The notes under the pieces are model-generated. The model was not told where the DNA came from. It ran no database searches and worked only from the letters and a program-made list of their open reading frames with translations. A program made the translations under genes and the position numbers. From Hymenolepis diminuta (lineage: Eukaryota; Platyhelminthes; Cestoda; Cyclophyllidea; Hymenolepididae), in contig CAADRB010000018.1 in NCBI GenBank assembly GCA_900708905.1, positions 1,063,668-1,127,667 on the forward strand: 64,000 nt of DNA, written 5' to 3'. How positions within the stretch are numbered: position 1 is the stretch's first letter; each line of letters opens with the position of its first letter. Positions 25,801 through 38,137 of this stretch are shown piece by piece.

Positions 25801-28800
25801 TAGTGCGGATATAGATGCAGCATTAAGAAGACAGAGCTGTTGCTCATCTTTCCCACTAGACATTAAGAAACCGGAAGAAACTCAGAAACAGGGGGAGAAA
25901 GGTTGGTCTTTTAAATATATTTGACTTAGTTTTGAAAGTTTTATAAACAAGGGGGCGACACTTGTACAGATAATAAATGGTTTGTATTTTAAAAATAACA
26001 AATGTGCTTCAATTTTACGTTATTATTATTTTAATTCGCCTAATGTCTTGCAATTAAAAGAAATTCCAAAATCGAATATTTTTATTAGTTGTTTATAAGG
26101 GCGATTTTGGACAATTGTTGCAGATCAGTCAAATTTTAATTGCATTGATTTAAAATGATTGAAAATTTAATGTAAATTATTTTAATTTAATAATTACTTA
26201 ATGTTAAGTTTAAATGTCTCAATTTTCTTTCAACCGATGAGGTTTATAGAAAATTATTCGAATTTTCATCAACATTATGGTACCTTATTTATTAGTTTAT
26301 GTAATATATAATTATATATTATATATTTTCGATAACAAATTTACTTTGATATGGCTTTATTTCTATACTCTCGAAAACATGATGTTTATCGTTGTGATTT
26401 CATTTTTAAAATTATAGATAGGTTAAAGCATAGTTTTATAAGATTGCATTATAAATATTTCAGTATATTTATCTTTTTTCATAACTGATAAGATATTGAA
26501 TAACACGTCAGAAAAATGCCTTTGCTAATCTTATCCATGTGCTTACGATTATAAAATGTTGCAAATTAATATAACCGGCTAATGGTTTTAATCATCATGG
26601 GCACAAACAAGATGTTATGATTAAATATACATATTTTTGATTAAAAGTTTGAAACTTGATAGTTCTTTTGTGTTATTAGTTAATAGAAATTATAGGAATT
26701 TTGGCTTGACTTGAGTCATAGTTGTGTCTTCCTTATTTGAATACCTCCGCTGTCATCCAATTGGATGGCATATTGTTTCTCCCCTATTCAGATTAATATA
26801 AGATTAAAATTCTATGTACCTATTAATTGTTTTTAAGTCAAAATTTTTAAATGAAATAAATACTTATTTAATTTGCATAAGTTAATACGACAAAATGATT
26901 TTTTGAAACGGTGATTATATTGAATAATTTTAAGACTGACAGTGAGAGTCTAGTGACATAGACTGTCAACTTGCAGTGGGACTTATAGAGAAACTTAACT
27001 GATTTTTAAATTAAAATAACAGAAATTTAATATGTGTAGTGTGCATATTCAGAGTTTAGGTTTGAAGTGAATTGTAATTAAAGGCGGGATCTATTTTCGT
27101 TACCTGACTCACTAAAGATAGATGATTATTTTTAATATGATGCTCTTTACATTTAAATTTTGATTAACAGAATTACGGTTGTTTACAGTTTAGAAAAAGT
27201 TGCTTCCTTTGTAAATCGCCTAATTTATTAAGAATGAATATAAAAATTACTTTGCCAGTACGGAAAGAAGGCTAATAGTTAAATTTTATGCACTAATCGT
27301 TATATAATATACCCCAAAACCACGATTACTATTAGACAAATCACCTAAAGTAATAAAAAATTGAGTAACTGAATATAATTGAAAGTCCATGCGTTAAGTA
27401 AATAAAGTTATACTTTTTCGCAATGATTACATTTATCGCATAAATATAAATTTTCTCACCGTTAATGGTTGCTACTTTATAAATCACTATTAATTTTTTA
27501 AATAAATGTGTAAAAATGAAAAGACTTTTCTCAAATACAACGCATTTTGCCTTCTCCTCTTGAGTAAAATCGATAAACAGAGTTGTGTATAAATTTAGCT
27601 AGACGAAAGAAAATGCTGGGAACAATTAGGCACGAGCTTAATTCTGATTGGCGAAACGATTCGTTACCAAAATTAGATCGAGGTTCTGGGTGTCACTCTC
27701 TGAAACTTGTGTTAAAAGCATTTTAAAGTATAAAAAGTAAATTATGTAAGCTTTTCCGTAAATATTTCTCAAATACTGTAAAATTTAAACCCATAATATT
27801 TTATAAAATGATAGTTTCAAGAACAGGGGGATCCTTGATGTTTCGGGTTCTTTTTATAAATCTCGGTTTCTTGGCTGAAATTACCAAAGTTTTTCCCCCC
27901 TTCAGTTAAATGACCATGAAAATTATTTGCCGCATGTTGATTTCTACAATAAACTAAATTGACAAAATAAAAAAAGAATACTATTTGTCTAGTTATGAGA
28001 TCGATTCTTCTAAAAAATCTAGAAGAAAACTCTAAATTGCTTAACCATTTTTAGTCATTAAAATTATTGGATGGTGATAATTATTGACGAATAGAAGAAT
28101 TCCATCTTCAGTTTTTTATTCAATAACAATGCTCACTTAAAGAGGAAACAAATGAGGAAATAGCATACTTGTCTTAGAAAAAAAGTCAAATCTTATAATA
28201 AATCAGTATGGAGTACTTCTGGCTGAAAACCAAAATGGACTTTTAATTAATGAAATTAAATAATCGACAGGAGAAATTAAGACAAATAAGTCAGGATATC
28301 AGGCTTAGTTAAACAAAATAATATTTCATTTTTAATTGAAAAAATAGAATCTTTTATGACTAAGTTAAATTTTATAATAACATGAATATAAAGGTTTAGG
28401 CATGGTCATATATATACATATTTATATAATTTAACACGCGGTTTTTTAGTTATTATTTTTGTTTACCTTCATCGCTCTTCTAAAACAGATGAAAAATCAA
28501 GCCAAACGTGAGCTAAATAACTTCAAATCAATCTGACTAAATTGAGACTGTGGCGGCTCAGTTGTGTTTAACCAGGAACTTTATTAATTCAAAACACAGT
28601 CAGGCAATCCTGAAATTTGAACAATGAACAATCAAAGCACAAAATGTGAGCTATGGGGGCGATTTAAATGTGCCCAAACTGAGTGTGAATTCTGAAAGGC
28701 TAAAATTACCTCACTTTATTGTCTGATTCAGCTAAACTCTCTCCCTTTAACCTATAATAGACCGATTTTTATTTCATGTGGTTGTGCGCTTAGCCAAGAT

Positions 28801-31800
28801 AAAATTATATTTGTTCTGATGTTGATTTTTAGCTCATTTCAAAAGATTTCAATATTTGTCGGCTCCTAAAGAACATTTATTTTGTTTGGCATTTTAACCT
28901 CCACACGTTCATAATCTGCAATGCATCAAATTGACTAATTTTCATTGAATTAAAATTTGTATTATTACGTAATGTAGAATAGACATTCGAAGGCGTAATT
29001 ATTATCCGCGGCAGTGTAAATAATTTTTCACAATTTCAATCATGAAGTAGCATTTGGACATTGAAGATAGAAAAGTATTCGGTATTGAAAAAGAAAGGTA
29101 ATGGAATTACTTAATTCATTTGAATTTTAGACGCATTAGGTATACAATTTACCTAACCTTACAAAATGTTGTAAATCTCAGTTTACATAGTTTGATACTT
29201 TGTATTTTGATTGAATTACTATTAATAGAGTTAACCACCTACTGGTCGGCTGATTTCATCCAGTGGTTGCTTAGACCCATTAGATGCATTTTCGTTTTTT
29301 AACGATCATGGTAAATTGCACAAGCGAAGGCTTGCTGTTTGCTGCCAACAATTGCATACTCATGCAAGTGTTAGATGCTTATTCTATTTAATGTAATCGA
29401 TTTATTATGACCAGTATTGTGACGAGTTAATAATAACTAGGAATATGGATTAAATTTAGACAACTTTATGAAATAGTTGCTGTAAATAAAGTTAAGTATA
29501 ATAATAGAAGAGTACTTTGATAGACTTATGTATTATTGGATTTTGCAATTTTAATACACCGATTTTGTACATGTACGATTATTAAAAGCTTAAAAATATC
29601 TGAATTTACTTCTTGTATATTTTTCATGCATTATGGATGTTATTTTATCCAAACCAGATAAACCCTTAGTTATTCATAATGGAAATTTTGTTAAATTCGT
29701 CGAAAGATAAGAAAAATTCTGGGAACTTGAATCACTGTATTTTACTACTATTCCGAATTATTCTATTTATAACTAATATTATATTTAATAATTATCTTTT
29801 ATTTTAAAAACTGAGTAGTCGAAATTTCTTTCAGTTACCCATAATACATTAAAATAAGATTGAAACAATTTGTCTGATGGAATGAGAACTCTAAATTTTT
29901 GATATGGACCTTTAGAATACTTAGTCATCTTGAAATCTTTAATATCATATTCAACAAACTTTCAAAAAAATATAATCATTTTTTAAATTATATTATCATA
30001 AAGTATATAAAATAATAGTCTGTTTAAAGCAGAATCTGTAATATGCAACTGTTTATATCAATGTATTTTTAAAGGACAGATTTTGCCTGTTCTCTCAGCT
30101 TCAATTCTATGACGTGGTTCATTTTAAACGACTCTCATAAAATAATAAATATAATTTTCAGTATACATCGATTTTATTTATATATAAATAATAATACTAA
30201 TATATAATTATATTATATTATATTATATTATAATTTTAAAAATTAATCGGCTCTTGGAATAGCTTAAAATGGAGTGAATTTGAGCAGAAGTTAGAGATAA
30301 ATTTCCTGTTGTAGCGAAAATACATTATGGCAAGCTATATGGATGTCTCCGTCATATGAGCGCACTACAAAAGTGATTATAATAATGTGTCTATTAATGT
30401 GTGAAATTTGTAAGCAGTATACTATTCTGACAAAAGGATGCTCAGCTTCGAAGTTTTCGAGGTGTGTTCCATGGGATCCTATTATTATTTCGATTCTCGT
30501 TTTGGCAGAATAGTGATTATTATTTCTACTTGCTTATATCAAAACGGCCTTTGAAAAGGCTCGTAGGGAACTTATTGTTCAAATTATAAATGGCATTCTG
30601 ACATGCGGTGTTTCAAAAAATTTATGTATTTGGAATAACTGTGATATTACCCTGCAGCCAAATGAGATTATTTTATCTTTTGCGTATCAAATTTAAGGAT
30701 TTTATTTCTAATCAGAGCCATTTTTTCCTGTTAACTTGAATTGAATAAATATTCATGCCTTTCCATATGAGTATTTACTCGCCAATGGCAAGTGATGCAT
30801 AAGATTGTAAAATACCTAGAGTTATTTATTTCACCAAGACACATCTTTAACTTTAATTGTGGGAGTGTGCAGTATTTAACCAAAATAAGTGCTTAATTGC
30901 ATTTTGAAAGATAGTAAAAAAACTGCTCAGACTACGATTCAAAAATATTTGTAAGTTCATTATTCATAAAAAGCATTTCTATAATTTTTAACTTGGTTCA
31001 TTGCACAAATAAAATTAATATAGTGCCGGTAGAAAATCGCAGATTTAACAGGTTCCTTTAATATTAAAGATGCCCTTGAATAGTCGAGTTTTGCACACGG
31101 CATTATTTATCTACCTTTTCAAGCACAAGAATTGAATGTTCTCATTCTGAAGATGGGCTTTACGTAAAATTTGTAAGCGTCTTGTTAAGTCTAATATTCT
31201 ACACTTGACGGTCAAAACAAAGTTGTTTTTCAGTTTATTGTTTAGCTTTTGCCTAATGCGTATTTAATCAGATAGATGGAAATAAAACAATCATTTTCTT
31301 TTATATTTATGTAAGACACAAACAAATGAAATAGATTGGGATGAAAAGGAGTGTCACTTCAATTCACTTTCACTTCGTCATCACTTCCAGTTTCACCTGC
31401 CTGTTTAAAACTGTTAGAAGATATAAACGAAACCCAGCAGCAATCAATTAAGGACTAATATCTATTTTTTTATCTATCTGTACACACATAAACACTTACT
31501 ATATTTCATTTTATTTAGAATATTATAAAGAAAATGCCAATTTTGTTAAGGAGAACTATTTAGATCCACATAAAAATATTGTAAGAACATAGACTAATAA
31601 AATATGCAAATTTTAGATGTTTTACTGCAGTTATTGAATTTAAATCAAGGAAAATAATTTATGCAAAAGCACATAAAAAATTAGTACTTTTTTATACACT
31701 TTTCAAATATATTTGTTAGTATGTTGTTCTAATACTAAGAGGAAAGAAAGTTTAATTAATTGTCTATTTAGACAAAGAAACAACAGCTTTTAAAGTTTGT

Positions 31801-34800
31801 CATACGCTTTCATTTGTTTTGGAAAAACAAATTAATATGGACATTGAATATGTTTAAATTGCTACCATCATTCTTACTACTAATTATGATTCAGCATCGG
31901 CATGCAATTTTGTTGTTATGGTTTTTTCTTAATACAAAAAGTGCTCCAAAATACATTTATACTCGATTGCTGACGCTTTTTAAAAAACAGCAAATATTTT
32001 TTACTTCATTTTATTTTAAGAATAACTGAGAATGATGTTTTAAAATAATTTGTCTCACAATTACTATTTTTTAAAAGACTTATTATCTAGTAGTGTTACT
32101 GACGCCTGATCAGACGTTGTAAGCTTAAAATATTTTCATCGGATTGTAGTTATCAAAGAAGAAACTGGTAATGCAACTACTCTTTTACTATTTTGCGTTC
32201 TGAAATGGATACTTTTGTACGATTATTTCAAAGACAAGGCTGCTCTATGAACTGAATTAAAATTGGTTCCCTTAATTAAATCGTGTCAAAATACACGAAA
32301 GTTATATATAAAGTCTCACAGGCCAATCTCTTCAAAGTGCAAAAATGTAAGAGCTCTGAATTTTTTGGTTGCCATTCTTATCTTTGATGCTATTTTTTTT
32401 AAATAAATAGACTTCATGAAATTCTAAGTTTTACTTTTAATGCGTAAAGCGTAATATTTTTCTTGATTTCAGAGAATAAATGCTTTCGAACCAAGTGAAA
32501 TCTGTGAATATCACTTATCTACTCATAATAACAAATTCATTTGGACAAAACGTTAATGATCTACACTTAAAAATGGTTCTACTGAATTTCGCCTCCTGTT
32601 AAATTAAATCTGGCCCAATTTCCATTTTATTATGCTGCAAGCTTCACAAGGCTGATCAATTACAAAAGAATTTTAATTTAAAATATCTTTATTGTTTATA
32701 ATTTCATAATTTTTCATTTTCTATTAACCAGCGTATTCACAAGTGCTCACATTTAGTCTAAATCTAAACTTGAATTTTGTTTGACAAAAAACATATTAAA
32801 AAACTTTATCTAGGAAAAATTTGTTTTTATTTTGAAGAGCATACGCAATTATAAAAAAACACTCTGTGCGTATAAAACTATAATATATCGTAAAAGGGCA
32901 CTGAATCGGAAGGAAAATCGAACAATAAGAAATTGACGCTAGTAGATCCCTCAGAAAATATCTTCCACCTTTATTAATTGTGATTTCCAGTAAAATCATT
33001 AGAAAGTTGGTGTTGTCAGTAAGATGAATTTCTCTAGCAAAAAAGTAATGAGTCGAAATTTTCATACGTAAAATAATTTCTTTCGGTTAAACCGTACCTA
33101 AATTTAGAATTTCAAATTGGTATGTCTTTGTATTTAAAAATTAAATTATCCTCGCACAACAATGTATGTAGTTTTTTCGTTTTGGCAATGTCCTAACCTT
33201 TGAGAAGGGCAGCATGCTTATGTTTAGTTTATTTGAGCAAAGCAAACATTTCATATGGCAGACTACGAGCCATCGTCTCTATCATGACGCATCTGGAGTG
33301 GACGTTAACGAAATGCATTCTAGACATAAATAATACACCAAATTGATATGACATAAATTTAGCATAAGAAAAACAAAATTAATAAATTAATGTCCAGAAA
33401 AATAGCGGGTTTTTTATAGCAAGCAATAAAAGTCAATCGCTATAAAAAGTCAATTTGTTTAATTGCCCTAGTCGTTATAGAGATTAAATTATTTCACCAG
33501 TAAATTGTCATCTATAAAGAAAAAGTTCATTTGCCTTGTAGTCATCAATTGTAATTAATTTTTCATATGTATATTATCTAAATGATTACTAATATTCCAT
33601 TAATACAAGCTATGATATATGTGTTACTTTGTAAAGTAAATAGCAGACATTATTAAATCCATTCAGTTCAGTATTATACTTACAGTTATTTGTTTGCAAT
33701 TTAAAACAATAAACAAAATTTCATGGGTTATTTATGCAGGCATTAAAGAGGGAATAAAATAGCATGCTGAATCTCACAATCAGTTTGCTTGATAGATAAG
33801 CTCTGAATGCCATAGATATAAACATTTGAATTTCGAAACATTAAAAAATACACGGGCGGACATTTCTGGAGAAAAAAGTTAATCTAATATAATCAATATA
33901 TAAATAAATTTGGACTTGATGTTCTAACTTAGCTTTTAAATTTATTCAAGAGTTCTTCGTATAATGACTTGCTATTCTTGTTTGTTTCCATTTTTTAAAT
34001 GCAATAAAACGCCAACACCTTAATATACATTATTAATGCTATTAGTGCCACATTTTAGTTCGATTATTTTATTTTCTTTTTATCTATGCTTAGTGTTCCT
34101 TGCGTTATTCACTGAAAAAAAGTGAAATGTATATATATTTAAAAATATTATATTGCCATATTCACATAAAAGTCCAATACGGAAATAAAACGACGTTAAA
34201 GTTTGAATGATTTAGCTCCCGAATATCCAATTTTCTTTTCTCTGATCACTCAAAAGCTGAAAGCAAATGAAATTATTAAGTGTTTTATTTTTCGGAATTT
34301 AAATTAAAATCTACATTAAAAAGGCCACATATTAAATCACGTCTAATTATGGACGACAGGATCATCAATTATAACTGTCTGAAAAAGTAGGAGATTCTGC
34401 AAACTTAGAGTAACGAAAACATTCTCAAGAAAGGCAAATAAAAATTAATCGAAATGTTAATCTTACAAGGCATTTTTCTTAAATTATCATGATTTGACTT
34501 ACTAAAATTAATTTTATAGTTTTTTAAACTAAATATATCATTAAACAATTTTAAATAATTCATGTATGCATTATTTCCGAAATCTCTTATCCAGTGGCAT
34601 TATATCTGCCTTTGCCCATTGAGTTCCTATATTTAGGGTTAGAAATATATATCAAAGTTCTTCAGAGGACAATTAATATCCGGATTTATTATGGGAGCTG
34701 AGGTATAAATTTTGGTTGTGGTTATTTGAGGAATCAAAAGCCATTACCAAAAGTGCAGAGGGAAATATTTATCACAATATTTTCAAATAAAATTACCATT

Positions 34801-37132
34801 TGGCAAGGCCGCAGATTATTTCACAGAATAAAAAAATGCTGTGGGTTGTTAGGTTTATATATTCAAAATAAAATTACCTGATACTCGGATACCGTTGGAT
34901 ATAGCTTTGATATTATAAATTTTAATATGAATGCACGGAATTTTTCATGCTATTAGGCATTACTATCTTGTTTATTTTCACCTCAACGGTATTAATGCCC
35001 CCATTCGTTGAGTCTGACTGATACTATTGGTGCCAGTTAGCGGATTACTTAAAGCGTACTTTCAAAGGAATCGTATTTCGATTCACTAGTGTTTTAGTAA
35101 TTTATTCAAATCACATATTAAATGCACTTACACTTATCAACTATTATTAAAAAATTATGTTGTTATTTAGAGGTTAAGAAGCAAATTAATAAGTAGTTTA
35201 AACATTCCTTTGCAATTAAAATTTTTATTTTTGTTGTTTTTTTTAAAGTAAATTTTGATTACTCATCATTTTCGATTTTAAAAAATCCGAATAGAAAATC
35301 AAAATCTTTAAAAATTCCTTCTTTCATTCATGAGCCAATATTTGTTCTTTATCTAGGCAATCTTCATAACTGAATTTTACACTTTTTAAATAGAGTTCAC
35401 AAACAATTAGGTTGTTTTTTTCTCAATTAATGTTTGATATTCAATGCATAAGGTGCAGATTTTTTATTACACGCGGCTTATATTATAATTTTTACTCTCC
35501 ATTTAATGAAGACTATTACGATTTTCATTTGTGGATAGTAAATGAAACCTTACAACAAAGTGCTCCATAGATGATAATGCGAAGATCTGAAAGATACAGA
35601 GATCATGGTCAAGAATCAAAAAGTCTTACTTCCTTTGATTTTTGGATTCGGGATTGTAAATATTTCCAGAATGGGCAGTTCGCCCTTCAAAATTCAAGTT
35701 TCCCAATCGTTCTCTGAGCTGCGACAAATGTTGTTCACAATTTTTAGTGGTTATTGATTGAAAGTGTTTAATTAAGAAGGGTCAATCACACCACTTCAAT
35801 TTATTTATTCCAATGGTTAAGAGAGTAAAGGATTTTGCATAATATTGCGCAGTTTGCAATTTTGACATAGCAGATATGAGATAGGTAAAAATTTTAGGTT
35901 AGCAGATCTCTTAAAACTCTATTCACTCAGGGTGAGTATGTACTTTATTCTGAAACCGGCTAGCGATTTTATCTAATTCAGCTTACATTTTGAGTAACTA
36001 TTTTTTCAAAATCTCGATAATAACCACTAGAAGCTGAATGACTGGAAGCTTATTGAAGTCATCAATAAAGTTTTCGGTTACAAAATCGAAATATATGTGA
36101 TTAGCTACTTCTTTCATACTTCACGCGAGCATCCATGAAGAGAATCGCGGTTATTTTATAAAGCAGTAATATTCTCCAGTTAAACATGAGTCTTCTGACT
36201 TAAATTCATTCGTACAAACCAATATCGGAATAAAAGACTGAAATATTAATAGTATTCTCCATCTCAAGATGCAATACAATCGGGTCAATAAAAAATAAAA
36301 ATATTGATGATTATTGCATATCTTATTGCACAGCTATGATTTTTTAACATTTTGTCCGCATATTTTGAACTAGTCAACAAAAAGTTGGTTAAAGATATTT
36401 TCTTAATTGCTCGCCCAAAAAACGCACTTGATTAAGCAAATGATCATCCTAATAAGATTTATATATTTGTCTTGGCCATCCACTAATGACTCTCCTCTAG
36501 ATCATTTTTTGATGAGTGCCAAAAGAAGAAAACATCCATAATTATTCAGATGGTTAAATGTAAATACGTCATAAATTTCTAAAAAAATGTTATCAATCTG
36601 CGCTTATTCTCGGTTTATTTTTATCGCAGAAGCATAAAAAGTCCTTTTTGGTTACTTTTTCTATATTTTAATTTTAGAAAGGCATTAACTTGCCATTTTA
36701 ATTGGTTGTGGTTTATAATTGAAAATAGTTAATGTGGGATAAACGTAGTATAATTGCAAGATTTTTACATAATTTTACTAGAGAAGGAAATAATTTTAAA
36801 TAAATAGCTTAATATGACCCAATGATGTTTTATTATACATAATATTTGTGACAACTCATCATTCTCTCACACAAATGGACAGAAGTTCTATTTCTAATTG
36901 ACATTAATAACAATTCTGTGTAGGAATACCGTTATAATTAAGCATTTAATAACTAAAAATATGAACACACTGGTTAATTTGTAGCATTATTAGACCCTAT
37001 TTCAATTTCCTGCTGTGTATTTATATTTATAGAGTGCGTATATTTTTGTAATTTAACCTAACTTGATAATAATTTTTTTCCTATGTCAGAAGTTCTCATG
37101 GCAGTTACTACTGTAGCTAATGAAATGAAAAG
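15622..37132 (+). CDS. Candidate gene with very long introns (four phase-compatible exons), function unknown
   Basis: Four short blocks have good splice borders and phases that fit in order: 15622-15671 (phase 0 in, 2 out), 21303-21350 (2 in, 2 out; cttcttacag and AG/GTAAGT), 25804-25901 (2 in, 1 out) and 37090-37132 (1 in, 2 out; ttcctatgtcag). They read PLSVSSVTSKKLLNLQ, QKQTERTRNCVRTKQ, ADIDAALRRQS, then SCC up to QKQGEK, and VLMAVTTVANEMK. The 98-nt block is clearly more GC-rich than its surroundings. I do not recognise the protein. No initiator ATG or terminal exon was identified. The last block lies only about 70 bp before a mariner remnant and could belong to that element. Introns would be 5.6, 4.5 and 11.2 kb. 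Short open blocks between AG and GT are common by chance, so this is tentative. Confidence 0.3.
16879..17031. repeat. Fold-back (MITE-like) element with 13-bp perfect GC-rich terminal inverted repeats
   Basis: AGCTCACCGCAGA at 16879-16891 is the exact reverse complement of TCTGCGGTGAGCT at 17019-17031. Nested inside, in mirrored order, are ATTGCCT/AGGCAAT, AGAACT/AGTTCT and CCACTT/AAGTGG, so most of the 153 bp can fold back on itself. No coding capacity and no clear target-site duplication are seen. It could be a small non-autonomous DNA transposon or a structured-RNA locus. Confidence 0.6.
17686..17719 (+). repeat. Short hairpin, 13-bp stem and 8-nt loop
   Basis: AGGCTAGATGTAC (17686-17698) pairs with GTACATTTAGCCT (17707-17719) around the loop GCTTTTCT; the one mismatch would be a G-U pair in RNA. 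Function unknown. Confidence 0.5.
17720..20117. other. Gene-poor AT-rich DNA
   Basis: No supported gene. The open frames at 17785 and 19766 (minus) and 19299 (plus) lack splice context and recognisable motifs. Confidence 0.4.
20118..20184. repeat. 12-bp GC-rich perfect inverted repeat
   Basis: GGCAGCGGATGT at 20118-20129 and its exact reverse complement ACATCCGCTGCC at 20173-20184, with a 43-nt spacer. It stands out in AT-rich DNA; function unknown. Confidence 0.5.
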
Positions 37133-37203
37133 GTACGCTGTAATATTTTGTATAAAAGCAAAATAGCAATTTAGGAATTGGCAGATTTTTTAAAGTCGCC
37201 AGA
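20185..37203. other. Long gene-poor AT-rich block
   Basis: About 17 kb with only the candidate exons at 21303-21350, 25804-25901 and 37090-37132. It includes simple AT repeats, for example a TATAT-type run around 30195-30232 and a palindromic AT stretch near 26305-26330. Other open frames up to 89 codons look random: they are low-complexity and rich in F, I, K, N and Y. Confidence 0.4.
30181..30240. repeat. AT microsatellite (TATAT-type)
   Basis: Several consecutive 5-base units of the TATAT kind within pure A/T sequence. Low complexity. Confidence 0.6.
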
Positions 37204-38137
37204 TATTTTGTTTGAAAGTTAGAAAGGTGCTGCTGAATGAAAAGAATGCCAAGAGAAGAGCATTGTCAACGCTTTGCTGACTCACTCAGAACATCCGAGT
37301 TTGTAGGAAGAGTGTATGACATGATAAGCAAAAATCCTGGGAAGTCAATGCAACATCTTACCATTGATCTTCAAGTATCTGAAGGAATAATACAGAATGT
37401 TCTTCATCAAGGCCATGAATAATTGAGGTCAGTCTAATTCAAGAAAGAAAACTTAAGAGAATCGTTTAATGCCTGCAAAACGACTCTTACACAACCTGAA
37501 GCACCCAGAAGAATAGGAGCGTCTTTTAGTTTTCTTCGAGTTCCACTAGAATAATAGAGTCAATCAAAGAAGCGATAGAGAGCTATGTGGGGGCGAACTC
37601 TAGCTGTCATGCATGCACACGAAGTTTCCGGTAACAGTGATGGTTCTCGGTGTTGTGAAGAGCAGTGAAGGACACATCATGACTCCTCAACTTTTCCACA
37701 GAGTCCTAGAGTCAATGCAGATGCAGATGTCTGCGTGGAGATTCTTCAAACTATTGTTAAGCCGATATGGATAAACAGCGTAGCCAATAGAAGAAGACCC
37801 TGTCTTCCAACAAGATTCGACTTCATCTCAAAAAGCTCTCAAAACCCAGGAATGCAAAGTCAAGAATTTTCATCAGCATGCCACACCAAACTTACGGCAG
37901 TCTCCTAACTACTCACCAGACCTTAATCCTTTGGATTATTAAGTGTAGGGCGGGGCCGGGCGTGGTTGAAAAGGAAGTTAATAAGCATCCCCATAACACC
38001 AAATCCTCTTCTCTGATGGAAGCAGTAGTCCAAGCGAAGGTAGATATGAATAAAGAGCACCTGATCAAAACTTGTAGTGGCTTTTGGACTGGAATTGAGT
38101 TGGCGATACAAGCCAAAACAGGATATATAAGTATAAA
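37204..38137 (+). pseudogene. Decayed mariner-type transposase
   Basis: An intact N-terminal piece (37237-37422) carries the DNA-binding helix-turn-helix style text GKSMQHLTIDLQVSEG. After frameshifts and stops between about 37420 and 37800, the catalytic part is recognisable in one frame: VFQQDS at 37802-37819 and SPDLNPLDY ending near 37940, then stops, then a family-like C-terminal piece (GVVEKEVNKHPHNTKSS, MDMNKEHLIK-like text) ending near 38137 in another frame. The two visible acidic residues (QQD and PLD) are 39 codons apart in the same frame. The gene cannot encode a working enzyme. Terminal inverted repeats and a TA duplication were looked for and not found by eye. Confidence 0.8.
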
